A stretch of 64,000 bases of DNA from Nitrososphaerota archaeon (GTDB lineage: Archaea > Thermoproteota > Nitrososphaeria > Nitrososphaerales > CADDZS01), in the NCBI GenBank assembly GCA_021325255.1, contig JAJPHP010000006.1:46436-110435 (forward strand), given 5' to 3'. Below, piece by piece: positions 26,070 through 36,428 of the stretch (positions are counted from its first letter, which is position 1; each line of letters starts with the position of its first letter). Position numbers and translations under genes: made by a program. The notes below the pieces were generated by a model. It searched no databases. It saw only the letters and a list, made by a program, of their open reading frames with translations, and was not told the origin of the DNA.

Positions 26070-26400
26070 TCCTCAGTCTTGGGTATCTTTAACCTGCCTA
26101 TTCTTTTTCTTTCGCTAACTACCTGGACAAATACTTGTCACATCCACCCCTTTTCTGCAAGTATTTGAATGTCGAGAAATGTAGTAAGGTAGGCAGAAAG
26201 AAGAAAAAAAGAGTCTCTCTCCAATGGTTTTAGGGATTCTCTCGTTTACTTGATGTCGCCGTCCCCCCGTGACCGTTATCACATTCCGAAACATTAAGAA
26301 ACATCGCCAGGTTACTCCCTTCTCCGTATACAGAGAGCTCGAAAGCCGAACGAGAGTAAAAAAGGCGAAGCGAGAGACACGAAGAGGAAGGCGCAATCAC

Positions 26401-28038
26401 TTGGTAAGTGAACAACGAGATTCCGGCAACAGCAAAGTGCCGGCACAACAAGAAGGCCTCTTCCTTCGCAACGCCACAGGTCTTGTCAAGAGCATATCCG
26501 CTTTTGGCGTCTTCGCGTGGGTCGTTGTGAATTTTCCGTGGCTCAGCAGTTGGGCCGGGATCTTCTGGGTGACACCCTCTTACTACCGCAACGTGAATTA
26601 TTACGCCGGGCTGGGGGTCTGGGCAGCGATCGCCATAATTATTGTGCTGCTCTACTGGCAGCTCACCGTCGCGATGCCCAGATCCGGCGGAGATTACGTC
26701 TTCGTCTCAAGGATGATACACCCGCTCGCGGGTTTCATCGTAGGTCTCTTCTTTTTCATCGCATACAGCATTTCTGCGGGATCCGGGCCATATTGGGCCT
26801 TTTCGGAAGCGGGCAGCCACCTGAGTTTCTCCGGAGGAGTGCTCGCCAGCCAGTGGATGACAAACCTCGGTGCAATGATAACACCATTCGCCGCGAACAG
26901 CGACAAGCCATTGATGTTCGGAGTGGGTTTAATTTTGCTGGCCGTTGGCGCCACCGCGGCGCTTGTCGCAGGGCGGGTACTCAAAGCCATAATCTACGGC
27001 ATTTTCATTTACGGAATATTTGTGTTGGCGCTTGTCGTTGGAATACTGCTTACACACAGTTCGCACGCCGCGTTCATCCAATCCTACAACCAGTACGCTT
27101 CCTCATTCACAAACACGACGAGCGCAATCTTCAGCCAGGCCGCGACGCAGGGCTACTCGCCGGGATACAATCTGACAAATCTGTTTTTTGTGATACCGTT
27201 GCTCTTTGTCAGCATCGGCCCATACCCAGTGATGCAGAACGTCGGGGGCGAGATAAAGGACCCAAAGAAGAACCTCCTCTACGGATTTCTCGGTGCGGAG
27301 GTACTCTCCATCGCGATCTGGTTTGCGCTGACCTGGCTCTTGGATAGCGTGGTGGGCATCTCATTCCTCGAAGCATGGACGGTTGCGCCTTCCGCCGGCG
27401 GAGGTTTTGCGCCGGTTCCGACAATATTCGTCACAGTGCTTGCCCCAAATCCAGTACTCGTCTGGATAATCTTCAGCGGACTGTTCATACTCAATATCGG
27501 GTGGAGCTGGCTTGCCTTCGTCTTCCTGAGCAGGGTGGTCATGGCCTGGTCCTTCGACAGGGTGATACCCACGAGATTCGCCCACGTAAGCTCGAGGTTC
27601 AACACTCCGACCTACGCGGTGATACTTTGCGCGGCTATTGCGATAGTGCCGATGTACCTAGAGTTTTTCACGTCATTCATAGCGACACAGGTCAATTCAA
27701 TCTTCATACTTGCGACGGTGTGGATCCTTGCGTCAATAAGCGCTCTAGTTTATCCACTCAGGCGCAAGAAGCAACTTTACTCCTCGACGGAGACAAGTTC
27801 CATAGGCGGCGTGCCGGTCATCTCGCTACTTGGTATAATAGGAATCATCGCTTTTGGCTACGTTGGTTACAGCTCGATCGCAAATCCCGCGGTCGGCCCG
27901 TTCGCAACGGGAGCCCAGATCTTTCTAGCTGCGATACTTGCTGTTGGAATTGCAATCTTTATTGCATCATATTACTACAACAAAAGGGCTCATGGCGTTG
28001 ACTTGATGCTGGTTTTCAAGGAGCTTCCTCCCGAATGA
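26401..28038 (+). CDS. Amino acid/polyamine permease (APC superfamily)
   Basis: A membrane transporter with about 12 transmembrane segments. TM1 with the unwound substrate site is SISAFGVFAWVVVNFPWLSS; the conserved MPRSGGDYVFVSRMIHP follows TM2, as in APC family members, and later YPVMQNVGGEIKDPKKN is the TM6-7 loop motif. The open frame extends upstream to ATG 26269, but those 44 residues are Arg/Lys-rich and unlike the family, so I prefer the TTG at 26401. The substrate is probably an amino acid or related cation. The neighbourhood does not specify it. Confidence 0.83.
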   Translation: MVSEQRDSGNSKVPAQQEGLFLRNATGLVKSISAFGVFAWVVVNFPWLSSWAGIFWVTPSYYRNVNYYAGLGVWAAIAIIIVLLYWQLTVAMPRSGGDYVFVSRMIHPLAGFIVGLFFFIAYSISAGSGPYWAFSEAGSHLSFSGGVLASQWMTNLGAMITPFAANSDKPLMFGVGLILLAVGATAALVAGRVLKAIIYGIFIYGIFVLALVVGILLTHSSHAAFIQSYNQYASSFTNTTSAIFSQAATQGYSPGYNLTNLFFVIPLLFVSIGPYPVMQNVGGEIKDPKKNLLYGFLGAEVLSIAIWFALTWLLDSVVGISFLEAWTVAPSAGGGFAPVPTIFVTVLAPNPVLVWIIFSGLFILNIGWSWLAFVFLSRVVMAWSFDRVIPTRFAHVSSRFNTPTYAVILCAAIAIVPMYLEFFTSFIATQVNSIFILATVWILASISALVYPLRRKKQLYSSTETSSIGGVPVISLLGIIGIIAFGYVGYSSIANPAVGPFATGAQIFLAAILAVGIAIFIASYYYNKRAHGVDLMLVFKELPPE

Positions 28039-28248
28039 GCCTCTGAAAGCACTTAGCAGAGTCTAGTTTCTGAAGATAGAGAAAGGGAGATACGCATATC
28101 AAAAACGGTCGTCTCTGGCCTGCGCGTTATCACCTGACCGTAGCACGTTGTTGATTCCACAACTTCCCAGGTCTTTTCTTAGGAATAGCGCAAGCCTTAA
28201 ACGACATTTCAATAGTCAGGGTGATCCAAGGCTCCATATTTTCAGTGC
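28039..28248. other. Intergenic before the haem cluster
   Basis: About 210 bp between the permease and the zinc-ribbon candidate/hemA region. AT-rich patches (for example around 28190-28235) may hold the hemA promoter. No RNA gene seen. Confidence 0.35.
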
Positions 28249-28365
28249 TTATGCAGATTTCTCAGTATGTCTTTCTCGCCCGCAAAGATCGCAGAGAGAA
28301 GGGGAATGGAATTTGTCATGAATGGTAGAGGAGCACTTTTCACAAGACAACAGGCATGGCTCCAT
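28249..28365 (-). CDS. Possible zinc-ribbon miniprotein overlapping the hemA start
   Basis: A 38-codon minus-strand frame with two CxxC pairs: LSCEKCSSTIHDKF, then SLCDLCGRERHTEK. The spacing C-x2-C-x14-C-x2-C suits a zinc ribbon. The ATG at 28365 overlaps the first codons of hemA on the opposite strand. Small zinc ribbons are common in archaea, but this could be chance; there is no other support. Confidence 0.3.
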   Translation of the reverse strand: MEPCLLSCEKCSSTIHDKFHSPSLCDLCGRERHTEKSA

Positions 28366-29777
28366 GGGATTTGAGCGAAGAATCAGCATCAACAAAGAAC
28401 ACGAGCAATGTTGCTGAGGTCGCCAACTCCTCTTCCCCAATTTTCACGGTAGGAGTAATTGGAGCAAGTTTCAAGACGGCCCCGATTGACGCCAGAGAGG
28501 AGCTCGCGCGCTGCATTTCGGTAGATGGCGTTGTGAAGTTGAAATCAGAACACGCTTTCGATAGTTCTGAGGTCGTACTGCTCTCGACGTGCAACAGGGT
28601 CGAGATATACTATCACAACAGCTACTCTCCGGCAAGAGATTTTCCTCAAGCTCTCGAGAGTCTCTTCAAAGTAAAAGGGGACGAACAATACCAGATTTAC
28701 CACTATGTCGGCCCCTCAGCGGTTGAACATCTGTTCAACGTCGCGGCGGGCCTCGATTCTCTTGTCATGGGAGAGGAGCAGATACTTTCACAGGTAAGGG
28801 AAGCGAGCAGGTTGTCAGCAGAGCGGGGGCTCTCAGGGCCAATCACCTCGAAACTATTTTCGCGGGCCTACGAGAGCGCAAAGAGGGTGAGGGAGGATAA
28901 CCCGAACTTTGCCCGGGGGCTTAACAACTCTGTCAGCCAGGCTGTCCTTGACTTTATCTCAAGAAAATTTTCCGGAAAGAGGCCCAACCTACTCTTGATC
29001 GGATCTGGCAAAATGATTAGGCTGGCGGTTAGGTCAATTGACCGATCTTCGCTCGGCACAGTCACCGTCGCAGCGAGGAGCGGCAAGGCACTTGAAGACT
29101 GGGTCGAACCTGAATCACTCGTCCAGCTGTCCGAAATAGGGCGGGCAGTGCGTGAAAATTCGGTGGACGTAATAATAACCGCGACATCGGCAGAAGACTA
29201 TGTAATTAGGAGAGAGGACATTGAAAAGTCAATTTCAATCAAAGACAGCAAATCGCCGCTCTTGATAATTGACATCTCTGTCCCCAGAAATGTCGACCCT
29301 GAAGTGGCAAGCATTCCCGAGGTCACGCTGCTCAACATTGATGATCTGAAAGAGTATGTCCGCCCTCCCGAAAGCGAGGACAAGGAAATTGTTGAAAAGA
29401 TCAAAGCCTCTCTTGCGGAAGGAGTCGGAGAGTTTACTTCGTGGCTCGTTGAGTACGGAGAAATCGGCCTTCCAATGGCGGCGTTACGAAGGAGGGCGGA
29501 AGCGATACGCGAAGAAGAGTTTGAAAACGCAATATCCAGACTGCCTGACCTTACTCCAGACGAGAGGGCGGTAATTGAGAAGATGTCCGAGCGCCTGGTT
29601 CGGAGATTTCTCCACGAACCGACTACGAAACTGAGGGATCTTGCAAGAGAACACGAAAAGTTCGGCAAAGCAAGGCAATACACCGAGGCGCTGACGGAGC
29701 TTTTCTCTTCGGATTACACGCCTAAAGAAAGCAAGCAAAAGCAAGACGCAGAGTGGGAAAAAGAGCAAAAAAAGTAG
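28356..29777 (+). CDS. hemA: Glutamyl-tRNA reductase
   Basis: A 473-residue enzyme making glutamate-1-semialdehyde from Glu-tRNA with NADPH, the first committed step to haem. The catalytic Cys79 is in LLSTCNRVEIYYH; AGLDSLVMGEEQILSQVREA (residues 131-150) and the NADPH motif LLLIGSGKMIRLA (about 212-224) follow, then LLIIDISVPRNVDPEV and a dimerisation helix region. The N-terminus carries about 30 extra Ser/Asn-rich residues before FTVGVIGASFKTAP, and the C-terminal 20 residues are Lys/Glu/Gln-rich. It opens a co-directional haem cluster of eight genes; hemC follows after 187 bp. Confidence 0.95.
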   Translation: MAPWDLSEESASTKNTSNVAEVANSSSPIFTVGVIGASFKTAPIDAREELARCISVDGVVKLKSEHAFDSSEVVLLSTCNRVEIYYHNSYSPARDFPQALESLFKVKGDEQYQIYHYVGPSAVEHLFNVAAGLDSLVMGEEQILSQVREASRLSAERGLSGPITSKLFSRAYESAKRVREDNPNFARGLNNSVSQAVLDFISRKFSGKRPNLLLIGSGKMIRLAVRSIDRSSLGTVTVAARSGKALEDWVEPESLVQLSEIGRAVRENSVDVIITATSAEDYVIRREDIEKSISIKDSKSPLLIIDISVPRNVDPEVASIPEVTLLNIDDLKEYVRPPESEDKEIVEKIKASLAEGVGEFTSWLVEYGEIGLPMAALRRRAEAIREEEFENAISRLPDLTPDERAVIEKMSERLVRRFLHEPTTKLRDLAREHEKFGKARQYTEALTELFSSDYTPKESKQKQDAEWEKEQKK

Positions 29778-29964
29778 AGTGGAAGGAGCACGAGCTCGTC
29801 AGAGACTCATCCATGGCCGGATAAGTATAGATCTCGCGTACTCACGGAAGAACTCTAATGCGATAGAATGCGCGCTTGCACGTTGACTTGCAACCTAAAG
29901 AAAGCGAGCGAGCGAGCAACTGCAGAAACGAAAAACCGAAAGAGAGCTGACGAAGTCACATCTT

Positions 29965-31011
29965 TTGAAAAGCACTCTTGCAAGAAAGGTCGACGAACAC
30001 AGCGGTACTCGCCATAAAGGCAATTTGGGTGCCGCGCGCCGAGTAATAATTGGAACCAGGGGCAGTCCGCTTGCCCTAGCCCAAACAGAGATTGTTCTGT
30101 CAGAGCTCAGAAGGAAGAACAAGGACAGCAAATTTGAGTTTGTAGTGGAAAAGATCAAGACGGCCGGAGACGAAATTCATCGAAAGAATGAATCCAATGG
30201 GAAAAGAAGCAATCTCTCATACACTGGCAAGGACTCTTTCACAGGCGCACTAGATAGCGCCCTAATTGAAGGCACGATAGACATTGCGGTTCACAGCCTC
30301 AAAGACGTGCCAGTAGAAGGCTTTCGCACCAAGGAAATTGAGATACTCGCCTTCCCAAGGAGAGATTCCCCACACGATGTGCTGATTCCAAAGAGGGAGG
30401 GAGAGAATCTTGCGACGCTACCGCAGGGAGCAAGAGTCGGGACAAGCAGCATCCGTCGCTCGATTCAACTCAAGGCTCTTAGAGCCGACCTTGAGATCGT
30501 GGAGTTGCACGGCAACGTTGGGACGAGAATAGAGAAACTTCACTCATCGAATCCTGCTCTAGATGCAATAGTCCTCGCAAAAGCTGGACTGAAAAGACTG
30601 GGCCTGGTCCGCAGCATCCAAGGGGCACGGACTCTTCCGACGAAGGTCATGCTCCCAGCCGTCGGGCAGGGGTGCCTTGCAGTCGCAGTTAGGAGAAACC
30701 ACAAAAAGGAGGACGCGGAGATAAGACGGCTAGTCACCAGAATCGACGACAGAGATACTCGGCTGTCAGTCCTGGCTGAAAGATCCTTCTCAAGGGAGCT
30801 CGGTGGTGGATGCAACCTCCCGCTGGCTGCTTTCGGCAGAATTTCAAAGACTCCTCCACATCGACTCGTACTCGATGGTATGGTCGCAGGTGAGGGAAAC
30901 GAGAACATGATCACCAGGTCGCGAATTATCGGCCCAGCGGAGAGGGCTGAATCTCTTGGAGTTAAGCTTGCAAGACGACTAAAAGGAAATAATGTGAAGG
31001 GCGGTCGCTGA
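29965..31011 (+). CDS. hemC: Hydroxymethylbilane synthase (porphobilinogen deaminase)
   Basis: A 348-residue enzyme that joins four porphobilinogens. It has IIGTRGSPLALAQTEIVLS (about residues 28-46), AVHSLKDVPVE (about 109-119), ARVGTSSIRRSIQLKALR, LHGNVGTRIEKL, and the dipyrromethane-cofactor Cys283 in LGGGCNLPLAAFG. The start is a TTG at 29965; about 25 extra residues precede the conserved core. There is a small insertion around residues 76-88 (NESNGKRSNLSY). It is second in the haem cluster. Confidence 0.94.
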   Translation: MKSTLARKVDEHSGTRHKGNLGAARRVIIGTRGSPLALAQTEIVLSELRRKNKDSKFEFVVEKIKTAGDEIHRKNESNGKRSNLSYTGKDSFTGALDSALIEGTIDIAVHSLKDVPVEGFRTKEIEILAFPRRDSPHDVLIPKREGENLATLPQGARVGTSSIRRSIQLKALRADLEIVELHGNVGTRIEKLHSSNPALDAIVLAKAGLKRLGLVRSIQGARTLPTKVMLPAVGQGCLAVAVRRNHKKEDAEIRRLVTRIDDRDTRLSVLAERSFSRELGGGCNLPLAAFGRISKTPPHRLVLDGMVAGEGNENMITRSRIIGPAERAESLGVKLARRLKGNNVKGGR

Positions 31012-31069
31012 GTTATAGAGTATCTAATTAGGGCGAAGATACCGAAGAAATAGAAAAAGGAGAGGCGCT

Positions 31070-31996
31070 TTGGTTTTGGAGAGTGGATGGATGCGTGGTG
31101 CAGAGCCACCAGAGGCTGTTAGGTCAACTCAAAGGTTGGCATCATCATCTTCGACTGATGCTACGTCTCACAATTCAGGAAAGCCGCTTTTGGGCCGGAC
31201 GATCCTCATTACTCGAACTGCAGAAGGGAACGCCTCGGAGAAAGCAAAGCTCGAAGAGCTTGGGGCCAAGATCTTTGAACTTCCGACAATAAGGATTGCA
31301 CCACCCACTTCCTGGGGCCCAATTGATAGAGCCATATCGGGAATAGGCGAGTTTGATTGGATAATCTTTACCAGCGCGAACGGAGTTAGGGAATTCTTCA
31401 AGCGACTCGAAGTGCTCGGCCAGAAAGCCAGTCTGATGGAGAGAATGAAACAAAGGCATCTGAGTATTGCCTGCGTCGGCCTCTCTACAGAAAAAGAGCT
31501 GAAGGCCAAGGGATACAACACAGATTTTGTCCCAAAGGTCTTTCTAACCTCAAGTCTGGGAGAGGAACTTGCAAACTTCACTAATGTCAGGGGAAGAAGG
31601 ATATTGCTGGCCAGGGCTGAAAAAGCCAGCGAAAAAATTGTTGAGATTTTAGAGGCGAAGGGAGCCATCGTAACGAATGCGCCAGTCTACAGCACCATTA
31701 CCGGGCAAGGAGGGGCTTTGGCGGGCGAGATTTTCAATAGTCTCACCGACCTCACCCTCACCAGCCCCTCCACCGTGGATGGCTTGCTTGCCTTGATCTC
31801 GGCAGAGAGAATTAAATCATCCAAAATAATGATTCACTGCATCGGGCCGGTCACGGAAAGAGCCGCGAGAGCAAGCGGCCTTGAGGTCGCATCGGTTGCA
31901 AGAGAGCACACGATTGATGGCCTCGTGCAATCAATGGCCGACTTTGTTACCAGAGCTGAGGATAAAAGAAAAAGAGCTCGAGGACCCAGCGAGTAA
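31070..31996 (+). CDS. hemD: Uroporphyrinogen-III synthase
   Basis: A 308-residue protein, cyclising hydroxymethylbilane to uroporphyrinogen III. It has [19 protein letters not shown] (about residues 43-61), [39 protein letters not shown]-like [15 protein letters not shown] and late [15 protein letters not shown] and [12 protein letters not shown]. These are the two-domain HemD hallmarks, although HemD is poorly conserved. It starts at TTG 31070, with a GGAGAG ribosome site about 7 bp before. The first 40 residues are a non-conserved Ser/Thr-rich extension. Confidence 0.9.
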   Translation: MVLESGWMRGAEPPEAVRSTQRLASSSSTDATSHNSGKPLLGRTILITRTAEGNASEKAKLEELGAKIFELPTIRIAPPTSWGPIDRAISGIGEFDWIIFTSANGVREFFKRLEVLGQKASLMERMKQRHLSIACVGLSTEKELKAKGYNTDFVPKVFLTSSLGEELANFTNVRGRRILLARAEKASEKIVEILEAKGAIVTNAPVYSTITGQGGALAGEIFNSLTDLTLTSPSTVDGLLALISAERIKSSKIMIHCIGPVTERAARASGLEVASVAREHTIDGLVQSMADFVTRAEDKRKRARGPSE

Positions 31997-32046
31997 GACA
32001 TGATTTCTTAGAAAAAAAGAGTTCAAGTGAAAAGCCGCATAGAAGG

Positions 32047-33129
32047 GTGAGTTTATTGAAACCAGCACAAGACAGTGACATAGCACAAAGAACTGGCGAA
32101 GAGGGGTTATCATATCAGAGTAGCTCCTCCTCTCCGCTTCGGCCGAGGAGGTTACGCTCATCTCCTGCTCTAAGGGCGCTCGTCTCGGAAATTGGCACGA
32201 TAGATGCAAATCACCTCGTCATGCCTATATTCGTCAGGGAGGGGAACGCGATAAAGGAAAAGATCGACTCGATGCCCGGGATTTTCAGATACTCGCCAGA
32301 TAAAGAGCTCGACAAAGAGATCGAAGAAATCTCGAATGCAGGCATCAATGCAGTGCTCCTCTTCGGGCTACCAAATACGAAGGACGCACTAGGGAGCGAG
32401 GCGTACAACCCTGATGGAGTCGTCCAGCAGGCAGTGAGGAGGATCAAATCGATCAGGGAGGACATGATAGTTGCATGCGACGTGTGCATGTGCGAATACA
32501 CCGACCACGGCCACTGCGGAATACTCAGCGTTAGGGGAGAGGTCGAGAATGACAAGACGATCGAGCAACTCGGAAGGATAGCAGTCTCGCAGGCTATGGC
32601 TGGAGCAGATATCGTCGCACCTAGTGCGATGATGGATAACCAGGTCGCGGCAATAAGAAAAGCACTCGACTTAAACGGATTCGGTTCCCTCCCGATAATG
32701 TCCTACTCTTCAAAATTTGCTTCCGCCTTCTACGGGCCTTTTAGGGAAGCGGCCGGATCAACTCCAAAGTTCGGTGACAGGTATAGCTACCAGATGGACC
32801 CAAGAAATCTCCGCGAAGCGCTGAGAGAGACCAAACTCGATGTCGAGCAGGGGGCGGATATTCTGATGGTAAAACCTGCGCTTTCCTATCTTGACGTGTT
32901 AAGCGCCCTGAGGAGAGAGTTCACCCTTCCCGTTGCTGCTTACAACGTCAGCGGCGAGTATTCTATGATCAAGGCGGCGTCGATCAACGGCTGGATCGAC
33001 GAGGAGAGGATCGTCGATGAGATACTCAACTCGATCCGCCGTGCGGGGGCCGATATAATCATAACCTACTTTGCAAAGGAGTACCTCACACGAACGGCCA
33101 AGCGGAACAAGAAAGATCAAAAGCTGTAG
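32047..33129 (+). CDS. hemB: Delta-aminolevulinic acid dehydratase (porphobilinogen synthase)
   Basis: A 360-residue enzyme condensing two aminolevulinates. The zinc site is intact: Cys147, Cys149 and Cys157 in [17 protein letters not shown], so it is the zinc-dependent type. Schiff-base lysines are Lys223 ([16 protein letters not shown]) and Lys276 ([14 protein letters not shown]). It has a non-conserved 35-residue N-terminal extension. The start is a GTG at 32047. It lies 50 bp after hemD. Confidence 0.95.
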   Translation: MSLLKPAQDSDIAQRTGEEGLSYQSSSSSPLRPRRLRSSPALRALVSEIGTIDANHLVMPIFVREGNAIKEKIDSMPGIFRYSPDKELDKEIEEISNAGINAVLLFGLPNTKDALGSEAYNPDGVVQQAVRRIKSIREDMIVACDVCMCEYTDHGHCGILSVRGEVENDKTIEQLGRIAVSQAMAGADIVAPSAMMDNQVAAIRKALDLNGFGSLPIMSYSSKFASAFYGPFREAAGSTPKFGDRYSYQMDPRNLREALRETKLDVEQGADILMVKPALSYLDVLSALRREFTLPVAAYNVSGEYSMIKAASINGWIDEERIVDEILNSIRRAGADIIITYFAKEYLTRTAKRNKKDQKL

Positions 33130-33161
33130 TTATGACAAGAGGAAGTAAGCACTAGTAAATC

Positions 33162-33947
33162 GTGCAGGTTGGGAATGAAATGACTGAGACTACAAGCGAA
33201 TCGGAATTACGCGCTCAGCACTCTCAAAGCGGAAGCTCGGAGGCACTGCAAGAATCGGTTCCGTCGCGCGAAGGAAGGCAGTACCTGAAGTACACTTTCT
33301 TCAAGCTCCTCCCGAGCTGGTGGTCCGCCGAGGACATGGAGGAATCAAAGGCTCAGTTCAAGCGCATTGTAGACGAATTCTCGAACAGGGACATGATAGT
33401 CAAGTCCTTCTCCCTCTTTGGGACAAGAGGCGACTGCGACTTTATGCTCTGGACCATAAGCGAGCGCCTCGAAGACTTTCAGGAGCTGCTCTCGAAGATC
33501 AAGAAATCGCCTCTGGGACGCCACCTTGGCACACCTTACTCGTACCTTTCCATGACCCGGCGCTCGGAGTACATAAGGGACCACAGGCACCCGGACCAGG
33601 AGGGTGATGCCCTAAAGAAAGTTCCCGGGAATGCAAAGTACCTCTTCGTGTATCCGTTCATAAAGAAGAGAGAGTGGTACAACGTGCCGGCTGAGGAAAG
33701 GCAGCGCATAATGCTGGGACACATCCGCGCTGGGCACAAGTTCCCCTCCGTGAAAATTAACACTTCATACTCTTTCGGCCTGGACGACCAGGAATTTGTC
33801 CTCTCTTTCGAGACAGACTATCCCAGCGATTTTCTTGAGCTCGTGATGGCACTCAGGTCGACTGAGGCAAGCAAGTACACGGAGCTCGAGACTCCGATAT
33901 TCACATGCGTCGCAACGCCAGTCCACGAATTGATATCCCTCTTCTAA
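33162..33947 (+). CDS. hemQ: Chlorite-dismutase-family coproheme decarboxylase (HemQ/ChdC-like)
   Basis: A 261-residue Cld-family protein. The second barrel carries YLFVYPFIKKREWYNVPAEE (about residues 160-179), then RQRIMLGHIRAGHKF with the expected proximal haem ligand His187, then SYSFGLDDQEFVLSFETDYP. Tyr164 in VYPF matches the catalytic radical Tyr of Firmicutes/actinobacterial HemQ, as I recall it. A chlorite-dismutase role is unlikely given the haem-operon context: HemQ decarboxylates coproheme to haem b with H2O2. It starts at GTG 33162, or at ATG 33180. The first 35 residues are hydrophilic and variable. Confidence 0.9.
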   Translation: MQVGNEMTETTSESELRAQHSQSGSSEALQESVPSREGRQYLKYTFFKLLPSWWSAEDMEESKAQFKRIVDEFSNRDMIVKSFSLFGTRGDCDFMLWTISERLEDFQELLSKIKKSPLGRHLGTPYSYLSMTRRSEYIRDHRHPDQEGDALKKVPGNAKYLFVYPFIKKREWYNVPAEERQRIMLGHIRAGHKFPSVKINTSYSFGLDDQEFVLSFETDYPSDFLELVMALRSTEASKYTELETPIFTCVATPVHELISLF

Positions 33948-33980
33948 GGGCACATCTCTCTTTTCCACCACTCTCTCACT

Positions 33981-35327
33981 TTGGGCAGAGGTAAAACTAG
34001 TACAGTGCAAAGAAAGAAAAAGACGACGAGCAAAAGCGAACGAATGTTTGCGCGGGCTCAGAAATACTTCGTCGGCGGAGTCAACAGTCCAGTCAGATCC
34101 TTCAGAGGCGTTGGAATGGAGTACCCTCTGTTCATCGCAAAGGCCAAAGGGTCGAAGATCTTTGATGAAGATGGCAATCAGTACGTTGACTATGTTTGCT
34201 CTTGGGGTGCCTCAATCCTAGGCTCTGTTTATCCGAGCGTGATAAGGGCGGTGAAGATCGCCGCCTCGCGGGGCCTGAGCTACGGGGCCGCGACGAACCA
34301 AGAGTCAGACCTCGCGGAAAGGATCCAGAAGAGCGTGCCGAGCATGGAACTCATGCGCTTTGTCTCTTCCGGGACCGAGGCCGCAATGTCTGCGGTCAGG
34401 GTAGCTAGAGCGTTCACGAAGAGGAGCAAGGTGGTCAAGTTCGACGGTTGCTACCACGGCCATGCCGACGGCTTTCTCGTGAGCGGGGGATCCGGACTCG
34501 CTACGTTCTCCGTCGCGGACTCGGCAGGCGTACCGGAGCAGGTCGCATCGGAGACGCTCGTTGCGAAATACAACGACCTTGAATCAGTGCAAAAGATTAT
34601 GGAGCAAAATACTGGGCAGGTCGCCGCGATAATCGTGGAACCTGTAGCCGGAAACATGGGGGTTGTTCCGCCTCAAGAAGGGTTCCTCCAGGGCCTCAGG
34701 AAATTTTGCGACGAAAACGGGTCGTTGCTGATCTTCGACGAGGTGATCACTGGTTTCAGAGTAGCTCGAGGCGGCGCTCAGGAGGTCTTCGGAATAAAGC
34801 CGGACCTGACGTGCCTCGGGAAGGTGATCGGCGGAGGGATGAACATCGCGGCGTACGGAGGAAGGCAGGACGCCATGAAGCTCGTCTCGCCGCTCGGGCC
34901 TGTCTACCAGGCTGGCACACTTTCCGGTAATCCTGTCGCCGTCGCCACCGGAATCGCAACTCTTGACTCTCTGCGGCCTTCGGTGTATGCCAAGCTCGAG
35001 CGCACGTCCAAGAGTCTCGAAGCGGGTTTGATCAGGACTGCTCGCGGGGCGGGCGTCAATATCAAATTGCAAAGAGTTGCTTCAATGATCGGACTGTTCT
35101 TTCTAAAAGATGATGACGACGCCTCGCTAAAGGACTATTCTGAAATCAAGGACAGGTGCAGCAAAGAGGCGTACTCCAAATTTTTCAGTTCGATGCTCGG
35201 GAGTGGAATTTACTTGCCTCCTTCCGCCTTTGAAACAATCTTTGTCTCGGCGTCGCACACGCAATCTGATGTTACACGTACGCTAGGCGCAGCGCGACTA
35301 GCTTTCCGCAAAGTAGTGATGGTGTAA
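33981..35327 (+). CDS. hemL: Glutamate-1-semialdehyde 2,1-aminomutase
   Basis: A 448-residue PLP enzyme making aminolevulinate. It has RMFARAQKYFVGGVNSPVRS (about residues 21-40), DYVCSWGASILG, RFVSSGTEAAMSAVRVARA, the GCYHGHADGFL loop, DEVITGFR with Asp253, and PLP-binding Lys281 in LTCLGKVIGGGMN. The first start is TTG 33981; GTG 34005 or ATG 34044 would remove a basic leader not seen in relatives. It lies between hemQ and hemE, only 11 bp before hemE. Confidence 0.95.
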   Translation: MGRGKTSTVQRKKKTTSKSERMFARAQKYFVGGVNSPVRSFRGVGMEYPLFIAKAKGSKIFDEDGNQYVDYVCSWGASILGSVYPSVIRAVKIAASRGLSYGAATNQESDLAERIQKSVPSMELMRFVSSGTEAAMSAVRVARAFTKRSKVVKFDGCYHGHADGFLVSGGSGLATFSVADSAGVPEQVASETLVAKYNDLESVQKIMEQNTGQVAAIIVEPVAGNMGVVPPQEGFLQGLRKFCDENGSLLIFDEVITGFRVARGGAQEVFGIKPDLTCLGKVIGGGMNIAAYGGRQDAMKLVSPLGPVYQAGTLSGNPVAVATGIATLDSLRPSVYAKLERTSKSLEAGLIRTARGAGVNIKLQRVASMIGLFFLKDDDDASLKDYSEIKDRCSKEAYSKFFSSMLGSGIYLPPSAFETIFVSASHTQSDVTRTLGAARLAFRKVVMV

Positions 35328-35338
35328 CAGCAATCAAT

Positions 35339-36397
35339 TTGACGCCAAGGGATCGCTTCCTCGCGGCCTGCCGGAAGGAAGAAGTTGACTGCACGCCCGT
35401 ATGGTTCATGCGCCAGGCGGGTAGGTATCTGCCGGGCTACAGGGACATCAGAAGGGAGTACTCCGTCCTAGACGTGTGCAAGACGCCTAAAGTCTGCGAG
35501 CAGGTCACCCTGATGCCCGTCAAAGAGTTAGGCGTGGATGCGGCGGTGATGTTTGCAGATATCATGCTCCCGCTCGAGGGGATGGGTGTTGATTTCAGGA
35601 TAGAAGAAAACATCGGCCCGATGATTTCAAACCCAGTTGCGAATGTTAAGGACGTCGAAAGGCTCCATGGATTTGATCCGAAAAAACACGTCCCGTTTGT
35701 TCTCGAAGCAATACGCGGCGTCGCTTCGACGCTGAAAGCAACAACGAGGAACGCGCTCGTCGGATTCTCGGGTGCCCCGTTCACGATTGCAAGTTATCTG
35801 ATCGAGGGACAGCCCTCCCGCGACTTTACAAAGACGAAGAAGATGATGTTTGATGATCGGGAGGCGTGGAACCTACTGATGTCTAAACTCACCGAGATGA
35901 TTTCCGACTATCTCTGTGAGCAGATCGAATCAGGAGTTGATGCGGTTCAGCTTTTTGATTCCTGGGTCGGTGCGCTTGCCTCCGCAGATTATGAAAGATA
36001 CGTAGCGCCATTCGTTAGGCAGATATTCGAGCGAGTACATCGCGAGCACCCGGAGACCCCAAAGATTCACTTTGGAACTAACACTTTTCACCTTCTGAGG
36101 GTGATGAAGGAGAAGGCGGCGGGAGCGGAGGCTTTCAGCATCGACTGGAGGATACCAATCCATGAAGCGAGACAATTTCTCGGGGGAGATGTAGCAATCC
36201 AGGGGAACTTGGAGCCCGCCGTGCTGCTCTCACAAGACAGGGATGGCTTTATCGCCGAAAGAGTGCGACAAGTCCTCGATGACAACGCGGGCGCAAGTGG
36301 GTACATCTTCAATCTCGGGCACGGCATGCTTCGGAGCACTCCGGTTGAAAACGCCAAATTTGCGGTTGAGTACGTTCACTCACACACAGTTAGTTAG
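35339..36397 (+). CDS. hemE: Uroporphyrinogen decarboxylase
   Basis: A 352-residue TIM-barrel enzyme that converts uroporphyrinogen III to coproporphyrinogen III. The invariant VWFMRQAGRYLPGYR is at residues 21-35; Asp74 in MFADIMLPLEGMG is the catalytic acid; later GFSGAPFTIASYLIEG, VQLFDSWVGALA, QGNLEPAVLL and FNLGHGMLRSTPVENA are all present. The start is a TTG at 35339, 11 bp after hemL. HemE commits this organism to the coproporphyrinogen route rather than the sirohaem-based archaeal route. Confidence 0.95.
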   Translation: MTPRDRFLAACRKEEVDCTPVWFMRQAGRYLPGYRDIRREYSVLDVCKTPKVCEQVTLMPVKELGVDAAVMFADIMLPLEGMGVDFRIEENIGPMISNPVANVKDVERLHGFDPKKHVPFVLEAIRGVASTLKATTRNALVGFSGAPFTIASYLIEGQPSRDFTKTKKMMFDDREAWNLLMSKLTEMISDYLCEQIESGVDAVQLFDSWVGALASADYERYVAPFVRQIFERVHREHPETPKIHFGTNTFHLLRVMKEKAAGAEAFSIDWRIPIHEARQFLGGDVAIQGNLEPAVLLSQDRDGFIAERVRQVLDDNAGASGYIFNLGHGMLRSTPVENAKFAVEYVHSHTVS

Positions 36398-36428
36398 TTG
36401 ACTTGTAAGGGAGAGATAGGACAACATT

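Noticed and set aside
33162..33947. True chlorite dismutase
   Set aside because: Its place inside a haem operon, the HemQ-like Tyr164 and the His187 context fit coproheme decarboxylase better.
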